Below, piece after piece: positions 1 to 7,289 of a stretch of 60,742 nt of DNA; the stretch's first letter is position 1, and every line of letters starts with the position of its first letter. Made by a program: the position numbers and the translations under genes. Source of the stretch: Luteolibacter sp. (GTDB lineage: Bacteria; Verrucomicrobiota; Verrucomicrobiia; Verrucomicrobiales; Akkermansiaceae); assembly GCA_030696085.1 (NCBI GenBank), contig JAUYNL010000074.1:1-60742 (forward strand). Direction: 5' to 3'. The notes beneath the pieces were generated by a model, which searched no databases, had not been told where the DNA came from, and was given only the letters and a program-made list of their open reading frames with translations.

Positions 1-613
1 CCGGTGCCTGTGTCCCTGTCTGATCGTTCATGGTGTTGGTTGGTTTGAATTCAATTCCAAACAGGCGATGTCGGAACATCGCCCGATCAACCAGCACCAA
101 TCGATTTTAACGTTTTAACGGAAAAAAATCCGCTTCCCTTGCCCGCCTCCGAGCGCTGTCTTGTTGAGCCAGTCTCCCTGCTGTTTGTAATAAGACTGCG
201 TCGAGGACCCGGCGGGTTACGCGGTGAGGAAAAAGCCGACGGAAAGGAATCGGTCTCGTGTGCATGGCAGGAAGGATAGAGTTTGTCCTTCCTGGTGGAT
301 GGGGAGCTAATAAGTCGTAACAGGACGACCGCGTTGGCCTTTAGCTTTCCCTTAGGAGTCGGCCTGGACATGCGCCACCGCCTCCCCGGCCCTTCGGTCG
401 GTTTGGCGGCATCGTTGCGGTCGATGCCGACCGCCTGTTAAGAGGGTTCTAAGGTCCTCGTCCGCCGAAAAGGACCCTCGTGGTCAATTCATGTGGAGCC
501 TTGCCGACAAGGATAATAATGATAGAAATGGCGGCTTCCGGCCTTACCCGGCAAAAACCGCAACATCGGCGCGTTCCCTGCTGGAGGAGCGTCATTGCCG
601 TTGACCGCGTCAC
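1..613. other. gene-free region with many hairpins; possible structured RNA
   Basis: No convincing protein gene is present; short open frames here have no recognisable family and overlap hairpins. Perfect or near-perfect stems are frequent: GGCGATGT/ACATCGCC (65-84), CAGGAAGGA/TCCTTCCTG (268-294), CCGGCC/GGTCGG (387-402), GGCATCG/CGATGCC (408-428) and GAGGGT/ACCCTC with an alternative GGTCCT/AGGACC pairing (442-479). The density suggests a noncoding RNA of about 400 nt. I looked for tmRNA, RNase P, SRP RNA and rRNA signatures and found none. Identity and strand remain unknown. Confidence 0.35.
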
Positions 614-634
614 ATGCACAAGTCATCCCATCCC

Positions 635-1015
635 ATGTCCTCACCAGGAGAAAAAGTTTTCGTTTATGGCACGCTGCGCTGCGGTGGCTCGAACCATTTC
701 CGCATGGCGGGCGCGGACTACCTCGCTGCGGGAACCGTGCGCGGCAGGCTCTACGGCATCGATTGGTATCCCGGGCTGGTGCTCGATGAAGCGGCGGCGG
801 AAACCACCGGCGAGGTCTATCAAGTTTCCCCGGAGTTGATGGAAAGCCTCGATGACTTCGAGGGAAACGAATATCGTCCTGTCCGCGCCATGGTCACACT
901 GTCGGATGCCACCCCGCTTTCCGCCTGGGTCTGGGAATGGCTGGGGCCTTGCGATGAGAGCCAACGCATCGTCAGCGGCGACTGGCTTTCACCGCCGCGA
1001 TCAGCGGAGCCGTGA
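635..1015 (+). CDS. gamma-glutamylcyclotransferase-like (AIG2/YtfP family) protein
   Basis: Encodes a small soluble protein of 126 residues with the signature of the GGCT/AIG2-like fold: VFVYGTLRCGG near the N-terminus, a GRLYGIDWYPGLV strand-turn segment, and a LDDFEGNEY motif typical of the substrate-binding acidic region. Family members remove gamma-glutamyl groups as 5-oxoproline or act on related amide conjugates; the substrate here cannot be told. An upstream ATG at 614 would add seven residues without homology, so 635 is preferred. The last 44 bases overlap the convergent trpA 3' end. Confidence 0.75.
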   Translation: MSSPGEKVFVYGTLRCGGSNHFRMAGADYLAAGTVRGRLYGIDWYPGLVLDEAAAETTGEVYQVSPELMESLDDFEGNEYRPVRAMVTLSDATPLSAWVWEWLGPCDESQRIVSGDWLSPPRSAEP

Positions 1016-1775
1016 AATCGCGCACGGCAGCCGCCGGGTTTTCCGGATGGAGCTCCACCTGTTTGACGATCGCGGAGCCGACGATCACGCCATCCGCCGC
1101 CGCGGCGACCATCGCGGCCTGCTCCGGTGTGCTGATGCCGAAGCCGACACACACGGGCACATCCGTGTGCGCCTTGATCGATGAAACCAGCTCCGCGATG
1201 TTGGCGGACGGGCCGCCGTGGGCACCGGTCACGCCGGTGCGGGATAGCGCGTAGATAAAGCCCTCCGAGGATTGCGCCAGCAGCTTCACCCGCTCCGGCG
1301 GCGTGGTGGGGGCGATCAGGCGGATGTGTTTCAGGCCCGCGCCGATGGCGAGATCGCTATTGAGCGCAGCCTCGTCGGGCGGCAGGTCCAACAAAAGGAT
1401 TCCATCCGCGCCAGCGGCCGCGGCATCGTGGTGGAAATCCTCGAAGCCATAGGTGAACACCGGGTTGAGATAGGTGAAAAGCACAACGGGCGTCTCATGC
1501 GTTTCGCGGAATTTCCGGATCAAATCCAGCACGCGGGGTGCGGTCATGCCGGCCCGCAGCGCCCGGTCGGCGGCCAACTGGTTGACGATGCCATCGGCCA
1601 GCGGATCGGAAAACGGCAGGCCCAGCTCGATGATGTCCGCTCCGAGGTCCGCCAGGGTTTTCATGATTTCCAGCGACTGGTCGAAATCCGGATCTCCGGC
1701 GGCGATGTAGGCGACAAAGGCCTTCTGGCGGGTGGTGCGGAGTTTCTCAAACGTGGAGGAAAGGCGGTCTGGCAT
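972..1775 (-). CDS. trpA: tryptophan synthase alpha chain
   Basis: 267 residues, normal length for TrpA. It cleaves indole-3-glycerol phosphate to indole and glyceraldehyde 3-phosphate and passes indole to TrpB. The catalytic pair is in place: Glu50 in ADIIELGLPFSDPLADG and Asp61 in the same loop. The flexible loop 6 region (ALSRTGVTGAHG) and the phosphate-binding VCVGFGIS strand are also visible. No other trp gene is in the window, so trpA stands alone here; immediately upstream (divergent) is the YlbF-family gene. The 3' end overlaps the convergent cyclotransferase-like gene. Confidence 0.96.
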   Translation of the reverse strand: MPDRLSSTFEKLRTTRQKAFVAYIAAGDPDFDQSLEIMKTLADLGADIIELGLPFSDPLADGIVNQLAADRALRAGMTAPRVLDLIRKFRETHETPVVLFTYLNPVFTYGFEDFHHDAAAAGADGILLLDLPPDEAALNSDLAIGAGLKHIRLIAPTTPPERVKLLAQSSEGFIYALSRTGVTGAHGGPSANIAELVSSIKAHTDVPVCVGFGISTPEQAAMVAAAADGVIVGSAIVKQVELHPENPAAAVRDFTAPLIAAVKASRR

Positions 1776-1900
1776 GGCGGGACGGGTTGCGGATCACTGC
1801 TTATGGGAAGAACGAACCAAGGTCCAACCCCGAAGTGAGGGGAAACATTTTCCGCAAAAAGTCCGTTGCCAGCTTCGGATCCGGGGTTTATGCACCGCGC

Positions 1901-2335
1901 ATGTCCATCATCGCAGAAGATTCCGCCGTCATTGCCAAAACCCGTGAACTGTGCGCCCAGATCGCCAGCGATCCCCTGTTCCTGGGTCTTCAGGAAAGCG
2001 TCGAGCGTTTCCTCAGCGATGACTCGGCGCGCCTCCAATACCAAAGCGTCCACGAGCGTGGCGAGGAACTGCACCAGAAACAACACGCCGGCATCCAGCT
2101 CGGCGCGGCCGAAATCCGCGAGTTCGAAGCCGCCCGCGAGGCGCTCATCGAGAATGAAATCGCCCGCGAATTCCTCAGCGCCCGCGAACAACTTGAAAAA
2201 CTCCAGAAGGAAATCGGCAAATACGTCGGCATGACCCTCGAACTCGGTCGCTGCCCGACCGCCGGGGAGCTTGCTGAAGCCAGCGGTGGTGGTGGTTGTT
2301 GTGGTGGTGGTGGCGGCGGCTGCTGCTCGCACTAA
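1901..2335 (+). CDS. YlbF/YmcA-family protein with Cys/Gly-rich tail
   Basis: About 144 residues from the ATG at 1901. The body is almost wholly helical and charged (AKTRELCAQIASDPLF, then long Glu/Gln/Ala-rich helices) and matches the Com_YlbF layout; Bacillus YlbF and YmcA work with YaaT in a complex affecting RNase Y and development, and that complex carries Fe-S clusters. Here the C-terminus ends in a glycine run with two Cys-Cys pairs (GGCCGGGGGGCCSH), which could bind metal or a cluster (inference). The frame stays open upstream to 1787 but that part lacks homology. No Shine-Dalgarno is seen. Confidence 0.7.
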   Translation: MSIIAEDSAVIAKTRELCAQIASDPLFLGLQESVERFLSDDSARLQYQSVHERGEELHQKQHAGIQLGAAEIREFEAAREALIENEIAREFLSAREQLEKLQKEIGKYVGMTLELGRCPTAGELAEASGGGGCCGGGGGGCCSH

Positions 2336-2369
2336 GCCGCGGAGGTCCACTACGGGCGTTCATCTGGGT

Positions 2370-2389
2370 GCGCGGGGGTAATCCCGCGC
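2370..2389 (+). terminator. weak terminator-like hairpin after the YlbF-family gene
   Basis: Seven-base perfect stem GCGCGGG/CCCGCGC with a six-base loop, 35 bases past the stop codon. No T tract follows, so termination is uncertain. Confidence 0.3.
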
Positions 2390-2520
2390 CATACATGCCT
2401 TGAGATTGGCAGCTTCGCAGCGGCTTCATCCTTGGCTGCGGGATCACTTCCGATTTCAAATCCACTTTGACCAGGAGCACAAAGCACGGCTTGCCGGAAA
2501 GACTAAGGACCGAAGCACAA

Positions 2521-2553
2521 AAAACGGCCCGGTAATCAATCCGGGCCGTTTTT
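2521..2553 (-). terminator. intrinsic terminator of rpmB
   Basis: Ten-base perfect stem AACGGCCCGG/CCGGGCCGTT, loop of eight, flanked by A and T runs on both sides, so it can act in either direction. It lies about 35 bases beyond the rpmB stop codon on the minus strand. Confidence 0.85.
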
Positions 2554-2586
2554 CATGAAATCAAACTTACCACTGAAGCGGCGAAA

Positions 2587-2850
2587 TCAGAGCAGGCCGG
2601 CTTTCTTGAGAGTGGCGAAGGCTCCGTTCTTGTTGATCGTCTTAAGGGCACGGCAGCTCAGTTTCATGCGGATGAAAGTGCCGAGCTCGGAAACCCAGAT
2701 ACGCTTGGTTTGAAGATTGGGAGAAACGGTGCGCTTGACCACTTTTGTGACGTGGCGGCCGATACCGCCCTTTTTCTTGGCCAAACCGGAACGATGGATT
2801 CTGCCGCCGGAGCGGACTTGGGTTCCTCTGATGATGCAAATACGGGCCAT
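2587..2850 (-). CDS. rpmB: 50S ribosomal protein L28
   Basis: 87 residues, very basic. The N-terminus MARICIIRGTQVRSGGRI, the central GRHVTKVVKRTVSPNLQ and the WVSELGTFIRMKLSCRALKTI segment are the L28 pattern (protein binds 23S rRNA near the E site of the large subunit). The zinc-ribbon form of L28 carries CxxC in the first 20 residues; here only one Cys (position 5) is present, so this is a zinc-independent variant. The gene sits alone between a lipoprotein hydrolase upstream and its terminator. Confidence 0.95.
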   Translation of the reverse strand: MARICIIRGTQVRSGGRIHRSGLAKKKGGIGRHVTKVVKRTVSPNLQTKRIWVSELGTFIRMKLSCRALKTINKNGAFATLKKAGLL

Positions 2851-2934
2851 GGTGAAAATCTTTTGTGGGGTTGCGGGGCGCGAAGAATGGCCGTCAAAAC
2901 CATGCCGTCAAGACGAAACCCGGCGGTTTTTTGA

Positions 2935-3909
2935 TTAATTTTCCAATCTTCCCTTGCGCAATCGGTTCACCCAGCGCTCGACATCGCGGAAAATCGCCTC
3001 CCGTTTCTCGTCATACATGAGCAAATGGTAGGCCGCAGGATAATTCCGGTAGGTCACCGAGGTTTGCTCAGGAATGCGGGCCAAAAAACCCCGGACGTCC
3101 GAATCGCTGTTGAAATAATCCTGCCCGCCGTGCAGCACCAGGACCGGAGCCTGGAACGTCGCCGCGCAATCGTTCATTCCGCCGATCAGGCGGCTGAGCG
3201 CGCCGATCAGGCGCAAAGTGTGTTGTTCGACATGGTAGGAATTCTTTTTCACCTGCTCGGCATGAAGCGATTTCTGAGTCATCCGCACATCCTGCCCACC
3301 GGAAAGCGCATCGAGCGAAACCCGCGCCAGCGGCAGGGTGGTGGCCGTGATCTGCACCAGGCCCGGTGTCCACGCAGGAATGTCATCGCGAAACCGCACG
3401 ATCGGGCTGGATAGCGCCAATCCATCGCAAGGCGGCAGTCCTGGCGGTGCCTCGCGCCAGGCGTGTGCCGCGATCAAGGCTCCCATGCTCTCCCCGTACC
3501 ACACCACTTTGGCATCCGGGTGCTGCTCCCGCACCAGTTGGGTGAAGGCAAACAAGTCCTGATACCAGTCCTTTGGATTTCCGATGTCGCCGCGCCGCGC
3601 GTAGATCGGATCGCTTCCCTGGCCGCGCACCTCATAAGCGTAAAGCCCCGTCCGCGGCTGGGACTTGAGCAAATGATTGCCGAGATTGGCGTAATCGATG
3701 GATGCCCCGCAAAAGCCGTGGATGCCGATGAGCACGACATCCGGCTCGGCTTCCTCGGCGATCCACTTCCGATAGCCGAAGGTTTCGCCTTTGGCCCCTG
3801 CCGCTTTCGGGGAATACACCGTCGTATAGGCCGTCCCACAGCCTCCCAGCACCAGCGCGCATGCGGCCAGCGTGAGAACCCGGAATGTGAAGCGGCACGT
3901 CATTGGCAT
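2935..3909 (-). CDS. lipoprotein alpha/beta hydrolase, lysophospholipase/monoacylglycerol lipase-like
   Basis: 324 residues. A type II signal peptide ends in lipobox LGGC (Cys24), so the enzyme should be anchored to a membrane. The fold shows an oxyanion-hole IHGF (63-66), VRGQGSD, the nucleophile elbow GESMG (139-143, Ser141), a VLHGGQDYF segment carrying the likely acid Asp, and a late AYHLLMYD His. This is the layout of Hydrolase_4 lysophospholipases (YtpA/PldB type), which deacylate monoacyl lipids; substrate unproven. Two ATGs lie close together (3909 and 3903). The stop is 84 bases before rpmB on the same strand. Confidence 0.8.
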   Translation of the reverse strand: MPMTCRFTFRVLTLAACALVLGGCGTAYTTVYSPKAAGAKGETFGYRKWIAEEAEPDVVLIGIHGFCGASIDYANLGNHLLKSQPRTGLYAYEVRGQGSDPIYARRGDIGNPKDWYQDLFAFTQLVREQHPDAKVVWYGESMGALIAAHAWREAPPGLPPCDGLALSSPIVRFRDDIPAWTPGLVQITATTLPLARVSLDALSGGQDVRMTQKSLHAEQVKKNSYHVEQHTLRLIGALSRLIGGMNDCAATFQAPVLVLHGGQDYFNSDSDVRGFLARIPEQTSVTYRNYPAAYHLLMYDEKREAIFRDVERWVNRLRKGRLEN

Positions 3910-4052
3910 ACTCTCGCAAATTCAAAACAAAGCGCAATCCCGGAGGCGGGAAACGGCATGACACCTTCATCCGGAATTCAACTCCGAACACACCTTGGCC
4001 TATCAACCAAGCCCGGTTGAGCGCAAGCGCACGACACCGGTGATTGACACGC

Positions 4053-4087
4053 AAAACGCCCGTCCGCAAAGGGCGGCCGGGCGTTTT
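4053..4087 (-). terminator. intrinsic terminator of rpmE2
   Basis: Perfect ten-base stem AAAACGCCCG/CGGGCGTTTT around a GC-rich 15-base loop, about 30 bases after the rpmE2 stop; the outer A/T pairs supply the T tract on both strands. Confidence 0.8.
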
Positions 4088-4115
4088 GAAAAAGTGGGAT
4101 GTCGTGACCGGAGGC

Positions 4116-4385
4116 TCAGTCGAGCTTCGGCTTGCCCACGCGGCGCACCGCGCCGAAACGCTTCTGGAATTTGTCGATCCGGCCTTCGGTATCCACAAAC
4201 TGCGCCAATCCGGTGAAGAACGGATGCGAATCGGACGTGATGCCGATAGAGATCAAACTATGCTCCACTCCGTCGATGACTTCCTTCTTGTCGGAGGTCT
4301 TGGTCGAACGGGTGATGAAGCGCTTGCCGGTGGTCATGTCCACGAAGACGACCGGATTGTATTTCGGATGAAGGTCCTTTTTCAT
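4116..4385 (-). CDS. rpmE2: 50S ribosomal protein L31, type B
   Basis: 89 residues starting MKKDLHPKYNPVVFVDM. It contains the TGKRFITRSTKTSDKKE and SHPFFTGLAQFVDTEGRIDKFQKRF blocks of L31 and lacks the CxxC zinc pairs of the type A protein, so it is the longer, zinc-independent type B form. In several bacteria type B L31 is made under zinc starvation by Zur; no Zur-like site was identified here. L31 bridges the ribosomal subunits. The gene is monocistronic with its own terminator. Confidence 0.95.
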   Translation of the reverse strand: MKKDLHPKYNPVVFVDMTTGKRFITRSTKTSDKKEVIDGVEHSLISIGITSDSHPFFTGLAQFVDTEGRIDKFQKRFGAVRRVGKPKLD

Positions 4386-4596
4386 GAGATTCTGCGATGT
4401 CCGCCACGTTTCCGACGCGCCGGGGCGGGGAGACTGCCGGAAATCCCCTGCCTGTCAAGCTGCCATCCTCAGTGAGGGCTTAAAACTTTTCTTCAGAAGT
4501 TAAAGATTAAGACTTGCAAATAATTTATTTCAACTTGAGATCTTTCCCCATTTTTTGAGTCGCTTTTATCATGTGAAGGTGTAGATTCACGCCGTT

Positions 4597-4923
4597 ATGG
4601 CAATTACCACGAAACGTACCCGATTCTCACGCCGCCTTCCCGACCACGTCACCGATGAGCTTGTGAATGTTCTCTCCGAGAAAAAAGTGTTCGGTTTCAA
4701 CGACCTGTTCGAGCGGGTTTTTGCAAATCTCAAATTACGCAACGCGGTGAGCGGCGGGGAGGAAATGCTGCGCCTGCGGGCCTATGAAAAACTTCAAAAC
4801 CTGGTGACCCGCGGCTTGGTCGAAAAACTCGGCAAGGAATACAAGGGCACCTCCCGTGTGCATGAGGCATCCAGCGCCTACGCCGCAGCCCAGGAAGCGG
4901 CGGCAGCAGCAGCCCAGGACTGA
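4597..4923 (+). CDS. conserved-looking small helical protein, function unknown
   Basis: 108 residues, basic N-terminus (MAITTKRTRFSRRLPDHV), a helical middle (ELVNVLSEKKVFGFNDLFERVFANLKLRNAV) and a pattern LRAYEKLQNLVTRGLVEKLGK that resembles the last helix and wing of a winged-helix fold, then an alanine-rich tail. It may bind nucleic acid, but I recognise no family. Upstream 4490-4596 is strikingly AT-rich compared with the surroundings and probably holds a strong promoter. A clear terminator follows, so it is a well expressed single-gene unit by inference. Confidence 0.7.
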   Translation: MAITTKRTRFSRRLPDHVTDELVNVLSEKKVFGFNDLFERVFANLKLRNAVSGGEEMLRLRAYEKLQNLVTRGLVEKLGKEYKGTSRVHEASSAYAAAQEAAAAAAQD

Positions 4924-4960
4924 GATCCCATCCGATTCACAGAATCCTGAAGACTTGAAA

Positions 4961-4991
4961 AACCCGCGCCATTCCCGGCGCGGGTTTTTTT
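4961..4991 (+). terminator. intrinsic terminator of the 4597-4923 gene
   Basis: Perfect stem AACCCGCGCC/GGCGCGGGTT with a five-base loop and an eight-T tail, 38 bases after the stop codon. Confidence 0.9.
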
Positions 4992-5052
4992 TCTACCCAA
5001 GACAGGTCTTTGTTTTCCATGATCCGCGCGTCGCCACTCACCGGCCCCATCC

Positions 5053-5424
5053 ATGCCCGACCAATACCTTCCGGTTCTTTTCCAAATCCTCATCGCATCG
5101 GGTTTCGCCGTCGTGGTGCTCGCTGCAAGCGTGGTTTTCGGCCGCTCCGCCAAACGCAATGCCACCAAGGATAGCGCCTACGAGTGCGGCATGCTGCCGG
5201 TGGGCGAGGGCGCGCCACGCTTTTCTGTGAAATTCTATCTGGTGGCCATGTTGTTCGTGCTCTTCGACATCGAGGTCGTCTTCATGTATCCGTGGGCGCT
5301 CCAGTTCCGGGATTTGATCGCGGACGGCCCGGTCGCACTGGCCAGCATGGCCTGCTTCGCGGGTGTGCTGCTCGTGGCCTACGTCTATGCGCTCAAGAAG
5401 GGCGCGCTGAACTGGAGGGCTTGA
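5053..5424 (+). CDS. nuoA: NADH-quinone oxidoreductase subunit A
   Basis: 123 residues with three membrane helices (about 7-28, 60-82, 93-113). The NuoA/NdhC core DSAYECGMLPVGEGAPRFSVKFYLVAMLFVLFDIEVVF is present, including the acidic FDIE segment near the quinone/proton pathway. Complex I passes electrons from NADH to quinone. Unusually, nuoB does not follow: the next gene is dacA on the opposite strand, so this copy is detached from any nuo operon within view. No Shine-Dalgarno is seen. Confidence 0.93.
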   Translation: MPDQYLPVLFQILIASGFAVVVLAASVVFGRSAKRNATKDSAYECGMLPVGEGAPRFSVKFYLVAMLFVLFDIEVVFMYPWALQFRDLIADGPVALASMACFAGVLLVAYVYALKKGALNWRA

Positions 5425-5455
5425 GCCGTGCCCGGCGCGAAGATGGCCATACCGG

Positions 5456-5605
5456 TCATTTTTCCCTCACAGGCACGGCACGCGGCGGCTTTTCGATGAA
5501 GCCGCCGTTGCTCGCGAGGTTCTGCTTAATGAGAAACCAGATTGCGATCGCCAGCAGGAGGGACAGGACCTTCGCGATCCAGTTTTTCGACAGTTTGAGT
5601 TTCAT
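5456..5605 (-). CDS. minute CdaR/YbbR-like membrane anchor protein
   Basis: 49 residues, starting inside the 3' end of dacA (80-base overlap, different frame). One basic stretch MKLKLSKNWIAK precedes a single membrane helix VLSLLLAIAIWFLI, followed by KQNLASNGGFIEKPPRAVP. The beginning closely resembles the membrane anchor that opens CdaR, the regulator encoded right after cdaA in Firmicutes. All YbbR domains are missing. By position I infer a reduced partner of the diadenylate cyclase; an unrelated small membrane protein is the alternative. Confidence 0.6.
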   Translation of the reverse strand: MKLKLSKNWIAKVLSLLLAIAIWFLIKQNLASNGGFIEKPPRAVPVREK

Positions 5606-6368
5606 GGGTCGGATTGCCGGTGAAAAAGATGTTGGCGATTTTCTCGCGGAACTGTTGTTCGGTTAAATTGCGCTGGAGGCTGCCGTTCTGGCAGATCGAG
5701 ATCCCGCCGGTTTCCTCACTTACCACCACGGCGATGGCATCGGTGCGCTCAGTCAGTCCGATGGCGGCGCGGTGGCGAAGTCCGATGGAACGGTCCTGCA
5801 TTTCGCGCTCGGTCACGGGAAACACGCAGGCGGCACCGGCCACCCGGTCGTCGGCGAGGATCATGCCGCCATCGTGCAGCGGGGCCTTCGGGTGGAAAAC
5901 GGCCATGGCGAGCTCCGGAGAAAAGCGCGCGTCGAGCACCACACCGGTATCGAGCTGCTCCTTGAGGCTGACGTCGCGTTGGATGGCGAACAGGGCACCG
6001 ACACGTTTTTTCGAAAGGTTGAGCACGGCGTCGGCGAAGCGTTCCAGGAAGTCGAGGCGTCGGCGTCCATAGAGGGAGAACAGCCGGTGGCTGCCCAGGC
6101 GTGCGAGTCCGGTGCGCAGCTCGGGTTGGAAAATCACGATCAGGGCGAAGGCCAGCACGGCGGCGGCGCGGGTGATGATCCACTGGATCACCTCGAACTT
6201 GAAAACCGTGGACACCAGCGTGAGCACAACGAGAATGGTGCCGAGACCAACGAGAATCTGCGCGCCCCGGGTGGACCGGAAGGCGCGATAAACCTGATAG
6301 ATACAGGTGGCGAGGAGAAGGATCTCAATGCCATCCCGCCAGCCAAGCTCTGAAAAAAAATTCCACAT
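5526..6368 (-). CDS. dacA: diadenylate cyclase CdaA
   Basis: 280 residues. Three N-terminal membrane helices (about 10-30, 36-55, 62-80) are followed by a DAC domain with both catalytic signatures: DGG in LHDGGMI (166-168) and RHRAA (198-202). It condenses two ATP to cyclic di-AMP, a messenger for potassium and osmotic balance and envelope control. In Firmicutes the order is cdaA-cdaR-glmM; here only a minute CdaR-like frame follows and glmM is absent. Last about 30 residues form a polar tail overlapping that small gene. Confidence 0.95.
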   Translation of the reverse strand: MWNFFSELGWRDGIEILLLATCIYQVYRAFRSTRGAQILVGLGTILVVLTLVSTVFKFEVIQWIITRAAAVLAFALIVIFQPELRTGLARLGSHRLFSLYGRRRLDFLERFADAVLNLSKKRVGALFAIQRDVSLKEQLDTGVVLDARFSPELAMAVFHPKAPLHDGGMILADDRVAGAACVFPVTEREMQDRSIGLRHRAAIGLTERTDAIAVVVSEETGGISICQNGSLQRNLTEQQFREKIANIFFTGNPTHETQTVEKLDREGPVPPAGDRNLVSH

Positions 6369-6503
6369 GGATTCGGATTGCAGGGGACCTTACAAGCCGG
6401 ATGCGGGTGCTGACAACCCCGGAAATGAAACATGCACCCTGCCGCGATCCGCTTCGATTCCATGACTTGCCAAGCACGGGCACCCGGCTACCTTCCGCCA
6501 GCC

Positions 6504-7289
6504 ATGACCCCACCCACCGATCTCGAACCGGCCGTCCGCGATCCGAAAAAACTCCGGCGCACCGCCTGGATCCTGGTGGCCATCATGCTGCTCGGCGGCT
6601 GGTTGATCCTGCGCGCCTATCAATCATGGGCCTCCACGCAATCTGCGGATGACAGGCCCGCCATCATCCACCGGATCCAGAAGGAACGCGACCTGCGCCT
6701 CATGCGGCAGGACGGAAAAATCGTCGATTTGTTCAGCCTCCGGGGCAAGGTGTTCGTCCTGAATGTCTGGAGCCGGCGGGATCCCCAGGCGGCGGAGCGC
6801 AGCATGGCCGTCATGAAACGCCTCGCGGAAACGCGCGCCGGCGCTGCGGATTTCCACCTGGTGACGCTCGTCGTCGATCCCATACCCGCCGCGAGTTTGC
6901 ATGACACCCTCACCCGGACGGCGGAATCCCGGAACATGAAGCTGCCCCAGTGGTGGCTGGGCGGCAATGAGCCCGGGACCTTGCACAAGTTCATCAAGAA
7001 CGAGCTCAAGGCCTCCGTTTTTCCCAACGAAGCGGACGGAAAATGGCAATACGATCCCACCATCGTGCTGATCGATCGCAACGGCCACATCCGCCGCGCG
7101 GTGGTTCCGAAAACCCGTGATGGCCGGCCCGCCAAACCCGAAGTGGTGGCATTCGATTTCGACATGGCCGCCGCATGGGACCGCGAGGGCATGAAATCCG
7201 GCACCGAACACAGCAACGAGGTGGAGCTTGAAATCCTGCTCAACAAGACGATTGAGAGCTTGCTCGCCGAAACCCCGGAAAACCAATGA
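6504..7289 (+). CDS. membrane-anchored SCO/thioredoxin-fold protein lacking the metal cysteines
   Basis: 261 residues from the ATG at 6504 (an earlier in-frame start at 6432 adds a nonhomologous stretch). One membrane helix (about 21-37) precedes a thioredoxin-like domain: GKIVDLFSLRGKVFVLNVWSRR aligns with the SCO strand and turn that normally carry CxxxC, but has no cysteine. The later YDPTIVLIDRNGHIRR strand is the usual SCO His/cis-Pro region, with no metal His seen. It overlaps the next SCO-like gene by ATGA, so the two are translationally coupled. A structural partner or chaperone role in oxidase assembly is inferred. Confidence 0.7.
   Translation: MTPPTDLEPAVRDPKKLRRTAWILVAIMLLGGWLILRAYQSWASTQSADDRPAIIHRIQKERDLRLMRQDGKIVDLFSLRGKVFVLNVWSRRDPQAAERSMAVMKRLAETRAGAADFHLVTLVVDPIPAASLHDTLTRTAESRNMKLPQWWLGGNEPGTLHKFIKNELKASVFPNEADGKWQYDPTIVLIDRNGHIRRAVVPKTRDGRPAKPEVVAFDFDMAAAWDREGMKSGTEHSNEVELEILLNKTIESLLAETPENQ

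Noticed and set aside
87-371. 94-codon minus-strand open frame
   Set aside because: No family pattern, low-complexity Ser/Arg/Pro, and it covers several strong hairpins.
1-613. tmRNA, RNase P RNA, SRP RNA or rRNA fragment (AGTCGTAACA near 314 resembles the 16S 3' end)
   Set aside because: Only a ten-base match to 16S; no flanking 16S sequence, no tRNA-like ends, no P4 or tag motifs.
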